Below, piece after piece: positions 6,273-8,652 of a stretch of 8,652 nucleotides of DNA. Source of the DNA: Methanomicrobia archaeon (GTDB lineage Archaea; Methanobacteriota_B; Thermococci; Methanofastidiosales; NM3). The notes below the pieces were generated by a model that made no database searches, was not told the DNA's origin, and worked only from the letters and a program-made list of their open reading frames with translations. Position numbers and translations under genes: made by a program. The stretch spans positions 1-8,652 of the forward strand of contig DSAJ01000034.1 of assembly GCA_011372835.1 (NCBI GenBank), in the 5' to 3' direction. Position 1 is the stretch's first letter; every line of letters starts with the position of its first letter.

Positions 6273-7657
6273 AGGAGTACAAGACGATCAACAAGATAGC
6301 CGGTCCGCTGCTCTTCGTCGAGAAGACCGAACCGGTGGGATACAAGGAGTTCGTGACGGTCACGCTCTCTAACGGCGAAACGAAGCGAGGACAGGTGCTC
6401 GAGACGTCAAAGGACTACGTCATCGTGCAGGTCTTCGAGGACACGCAGGGCATCGACAAGCAAACGTACGTTCACTTTTCCGGCGAGATCATCCAGATGC
6501 CCGTCTCTGGCAAGATGCTCGGACGTGTGCTCTCCGGCATCGGAACGCCCCTTGACGGCGGCAGGAAGATCATACCCGAGGACAAGCGCGACATACAGGG
6601 CGAGGTGATCAATCCCTACTCGCGCACGCTCCCCGACGAGTTCATCCAGACGGGAATATCGACCATCGACGGCATGAACACGCTCGTTCGCGGCCAGAAG
6701 CTCCCGCTCTTCTCGGGTTCGGGACTCCCTCACAACGAGATCGCTCTCCAGATAGCACGCCAGGCCACCGTGACGGGCGAGGAGGAGTCGTTTGCCGTTG
6801 TCTTCTGCGCAATAGGCATCACGCAGGAGGAGGCAAAGCAGTTCATCAACGAGTTCGAGCGCACGGGAGCGCTCCAGCGCGGCGTCGTCTTCCTCAACCT
6901 CGCTAGCGACCCGTCGATCGAGCGCATCATCACCCCGCGCATGGCGCTGACGACGGCCGAGTTCCTCGCGTTCGACTACGGTTACCACGTGCTCACCATC
7001 CTCACGGACATGACCAACTACTGCGAGGCGCTGCTCGAGATCGGTGCCGCGCGAGAGGAGGTGCCAGGCCGGCGCGGCTACCCCGGGTATCTCTACACCG
7101 ACCTTGCGAGCATCTACGAGCGTGCGGGGCTCATCAAGGACAAGAGCGGCTCCGTCACGCAGCTGCCCATCCTCACGATGCCGGGCGACGACAAGACACA
7201 CCCCGTCCCTGACCTCTCGGGGTATATAACAGAGGGACAGATCTTTGTCTCCCGCAACCTCTACCGAAAGAACGTCTACCCGCCCATCGACGTGCTTCCA
7301 TCGCTTTCCCGCCTCATGAACAGCGGCATCGGCAAGGGCAAGACGCGCGCCGACCACAAGGCGCTCTCGGACCAGCTCTACGCAGGATATGCAGAAGGGC
7401 TTGACCTTCGCGGCCTTGCCACCATCGTCGGCAAGGATGCGCTCACGTCACGCGACCAGCGCCTCCTGTTGTTTGCCGACACTTTCGAGAAGCGATTCGT
7501 CATGCAGGGACGCGACGAGAACAGGTCGATCGAGACGACGCTCGAGCTGGGGTGGGACATCCTGTCGACGCTTCCCGAGGACGAACTGACGAGGATACCG
7601 GGCGACATACTCGAGGCGCACTACAGGAGGGAGACAGCTGAAGACGAGGGAGATTAA
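6269..7657 (+). CDS. atpB (ahaB): A-type ATP synthase regulatory subunit B
   Basis: The non-catalytic nucleotide-binding subunit that alternates with A in the head, 462 residues, normal for the family. The N-terminal barrel carries I-A-G-P-L-L-F-V-E; the central domain has the degenerate P-loop F-S-G-S-G-L-P-H-N at 148-156, which lacks the K-T of a working Walker A, as expected for B. The I-L-T-D-M-T-N-Y-C-E-A-L, R-R-G-Y-P-G-Y-L-Y-T-D-L and G-S-V-T-Q-L-P-I-L-T-M-P blocks are all family signatures. The start is ATG 6269 in a 4-base ATGA overlap with atpA, with GGTGAGGAGG directly upstream (6259-6268). The last 20 bases overlap the proposed start of atpD. Confidence 0.98.
   Translation: MKEYKTINKIAGPLLFVEKTEPVGYKEFVTVTLSNGETKRGQVLETSKDYVIVQVFEDTQGIDKQTYVHFSGEIIQMPVSGKMLGRVLSGIGTPLDGGRKIIPEDKRDIQGEVINPYSRTLPDEFIQTGISTIDGMNTLVRGQKLPLFSGSGLPHNEIALQIARQATVTGEEESFAVVFCAIGITQEEAKQFINEFERTGALQRGVVFLNLASDPSIERIITPRMALTTAEFLAFDYGYHVLTILTDMTNYCEALLEIGAAREEVPGRRGYPGYLYTDLASIYERAGLIKDKSGSVTQLPILTMPGDDKTHPVPDLSGYITEGQIFVSRNLYRKNVYPPIDVLPSLSRLMNSGIGKGKTRADHKALSDQLYAGYAEGLDLRGLATIVGKDALTSRDQRLLLFADTFEKRFVMQGRDENRSIETTLELGWDILSTLPEDELTRIPGDILEAHYRRETAEDEGD
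7626..7640 (+). promoter_or_regulatory. Ribosome binding site and CTG start of atpD
   Basis: GGAGGG at 7626-7631 lies inside the end of atpB, and 6 bases later a CTG (7638) opens the atpD frame. The frame is closed upstream by TGA at 7587-7589, and between that stop and the conserved P-T-R motif there is no ATG, GTG or TTG. CTG at 7638 puts the usual handful of residues (K-T-R-E-I-N) before P-T-R. The combination decides the start, although CTG is a rare initiator; ATT at 7653 is a much weaker alternative. Confidence 0.6.
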
Positions 7658-8270
7658 TCCTACCCGCTCCGAACTGCAGGAGATCAAGAAGAAGATAGAG
7701 CTCTCGCAGACAGGCTACTCGCTCCTGCGAAAGAAACGCGATGCGCTCATGATGGAACTCTTTTCCGCCATCGAGCGCGCAAAGGACGCACGCTAGGAGC
7801 TTGAAAGCGAGTACGACCTTGCACGTGCGAAGATCGCCGAAGCCCAGGCCACCGACGGCATCGCCAAGATCAAGTCGGCGGCATTCGCAAGGACCGACAC
7901 GCCGCGCATCGTCGTGAAGACGCAAAACATCATGGGCATCGAGGTGCCCCATATAACAGAGACCGCTGTGCAGCGCAAGATCTTCGAGCGTGGCTACGGC
8001 ATCGGAGGCACGTCCTCGCGCATCGACGAGGCATCGACCCACTACGAACGCGTGCTGGAAAAGGTCATGATCGCCGCCGAGGTGGAGACGATCATCAAGA
8101 AGGTGCTCTCCGAGATCGAGAGGACGAAACGAAGGGTCAACGCCCTTGAATACAAGATCATACCCGACCTTCAGGATACGCAAAAGACGATACAGATGCA
8201 CCTCAACGAGCGTGAGCGCGAGAGCCTTTTCGTCGTGAAACGGATCAAGAAGCAGATGCAGAGCCGCTAG
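7638..8270 (+). CDS. atpD (ahaD): A-type ATP synthase subunit D (rotor shaft), interrupted by in-frame TAG at codon 53
   Basis: D is the long coiled-coil shaft inside the A3B3 head. The frame encodes 210 positions, normal length, with P-T-R-S-E-L (8-13), L-L-R-K-K-R-D-A-L-M (29-38), H-I-T-E-T-A, R-G-Y-G-I-G-G-T-S-S-R-I-D-E-A in the middle, and R-T-K-R-R-V-N-A-L-E-Y-K-I-I-P near the C-terminus, all family hallmarks. However, codon 53 (7794-7796) is TAG: the text reads A-K-D-A-R, stop, E-L-E-S-E-Y. The frame is the same on both sides, so there is no frameshift, and no other lesion is seen. The codon lies in the first coiled-coil helix at a variable, charged position. A product ending at codon 52, or restarting downstream (for example GTG 7914), would lack half of the helical hairpin and probably not work. 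Read-through, pyrrolysine insertion, true mutation and base error are all possible. The start is CTG 7638. The terminal stop is TAG at 8268-8270. Confidence 0.85.
7794..7796 (+). other. In-frame amber codon within atpD
   Basis: The TAG is in phase with the conserved N-terminal part (7638-7793) and the conserved C-terminal part (7797-8267). A single base change from CAG, AAG or GAG (Gln, Lys, Glu) would explain it, and these residues are common at such coiled-coil sites. Whether it is translated cannot be told from the window. Confidence 0.9.
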
Positions 8271-8652
8271 AGCTCCTTAATGTAGACATCGATCACTTCG
8301 GGTATCTTTTCCAGCTCCCTTCTGACCTCCTTGACGCCGCAGGGGCATGTCGAGATGTCCAAGAGCTTGGCGGAGGAGTAGACGTTGTTCTCCACGAGGC
8401 CGCCCATGCCGAAGAGGATGTTGATACCAAGCCTTCCGAGCACCGCGTCGACGTTGGCGTTGGTGCCTGGCACGTTCTGGAGGAGCACCTTGAGCTCGGC
8501 CGTCTTGGTGCTGGGTGTGACGAGGGGTGTGACCGTGACCTCCTTTGAGGTCTTTGATCCCTTGAACGTGATATAATCGCCTTCGTTGACGCCAAGCACC
8601 TCAAGCATCTCCGTGGGTATCGTGACCTCCTTTCCACCGACCTTCCTGATAG
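8267..8652 (-). CDS. AbrB/SpoVT-type DNA-binding protein with C-terminal ACT-like domain (partial, start outside window)
   Basis: The minus-strand frame is open from the right edge to TAG at 8269-8267, giving about 128 visible residues. The first 30 (I-R-K-V-G-G-K-E-V-T-I-P-T-E-M-L-E-V-L-G then V-N-E-G-D) match the swapped-hairpin AbrB/MazE/SpoVT DNA-binding fold, so probably only a few residues are missing. The remainder, about residues 50-128, reads like a small ligand-binding ACT-like domain: E-L-K-V-L-L-Q-N-V-P-G at its first strand, a helix with D-A-V-L-G-R-L-G-I-N-I, and a final V-I-D-V-Y-I-K-E-L strand. A C-P-C motif sits in D-I-S-T-C-P-C-G-V and could bind metal or form a disulfide. 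Such proteins are probable transcription regulators; the target is unknown. An internal ATG (8608) would cut the DNA-binding fold and is unlikely to be the start. It converges on atpD with a 4-base overlap. Confidence 0.75.
   Translation of the reverse strand, partial: IRKVGGKEVTIPTEMLEVLGVNEGDYITFKGSKTSKEVTVTPLVTPSTKTAELKVLLQNVPGTNANVDAVLGRLGINILFGMGGLVENNVYSSAKLLDISTCPCGVKEVRRELEKIPEVIDVYIKEL

Noticed and set aside
6407..7357. Long minus-strand open frame (316 codons) inside atpB
   Set aside because: Shadow of the well-conserved atpB frame, with low-complexity charged and Leu/Val-rich translation.
7914..8270. Separate gene starting at GTG 7914
   Set aside because: The conserved D subunit sequence continues upstream across the TAG, and this piece alone would lack the N-terminal helix of the shaft.
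7638..8270. TAG as a sense codon throughout the genome
   Set aside because: Two other genes in the window end in TAG at family-typical lengths (atpD itself and the convergent gene), so general reassignment is not supported here; only local read-through remains open.

Overview
The window carries an almost complete archaeal A-type (A1AO) ATP synthase operon on the + strand, in the order H-I-K-E-C-F-A-B-D. Just beyond it lies the end of a convergent minus-strand regulator gene. The gene order, the single-hairpin K (c) subunit, the TATA/BRE-type promoter and the mixed ATG/GTG/TTG starts with GGAGG/GGTGA ribosome binding sites point to a euryarchaeon. The order matches the aha operon of Methanosarcina-like methanogens, but the sequence does not identify genus or order. 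The coding part is moderately GC-rich, while the upstream leader is more AT-rich.

Layout. Positions 1-405 are non-coding. They hold a small GC stem followed by a T-rich tract at the left edge, a cluster of ATGAATTG-like half-sites around a perfect inverted repeat (238-273), and a BRE/TATA promoter at 312-329. From 406 to 8270 nine genes follow with almost no spacing. Most neighbours overlap by 4 to 26 bases, and the only gaps are a few bases around atpK, so translational coupling is likely throughout. At 8267-8270 the last gene meets the convergent regulator; both stop codons lie on the same CTAG tetramer. The regulator runs off the right edge.

How the genes work together. A and B form the A3B3 catalytic head. 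D and F form the central rotor shaft, and C is the socket joining shaft to the K ring. E and H form the peripheral stalks. I is the membrane stator that carries the ion half-channels and holds the stalks through its cytoplasmic domain. Together they couple an ion gradient to ATP synthesis.

Three points deserve attention. (1) atpD, the rotor shaft gene, has an in-frame TAG at codon 53, while the rest of the frame looks like an intact, family-typical D subunit. The same gene has no ATG/GTG/TTG in position and appears to start at CTG. This could be a read-through or recoded (pyrrolysine) codon, a real nonsense mutation, or a base error. (2) Subunit I is about 100 residues shorter than usual, and the loss appears confined to the distal lobe of its cytoplasmic arm, the part that normally touches a peripheral stalk. 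(3) The two convergent genes share one CTAG as stop codon, so neither gene has its own intergenic terminator on this side. I see no mobile element, CRISPR array, tRNA or rRNA.
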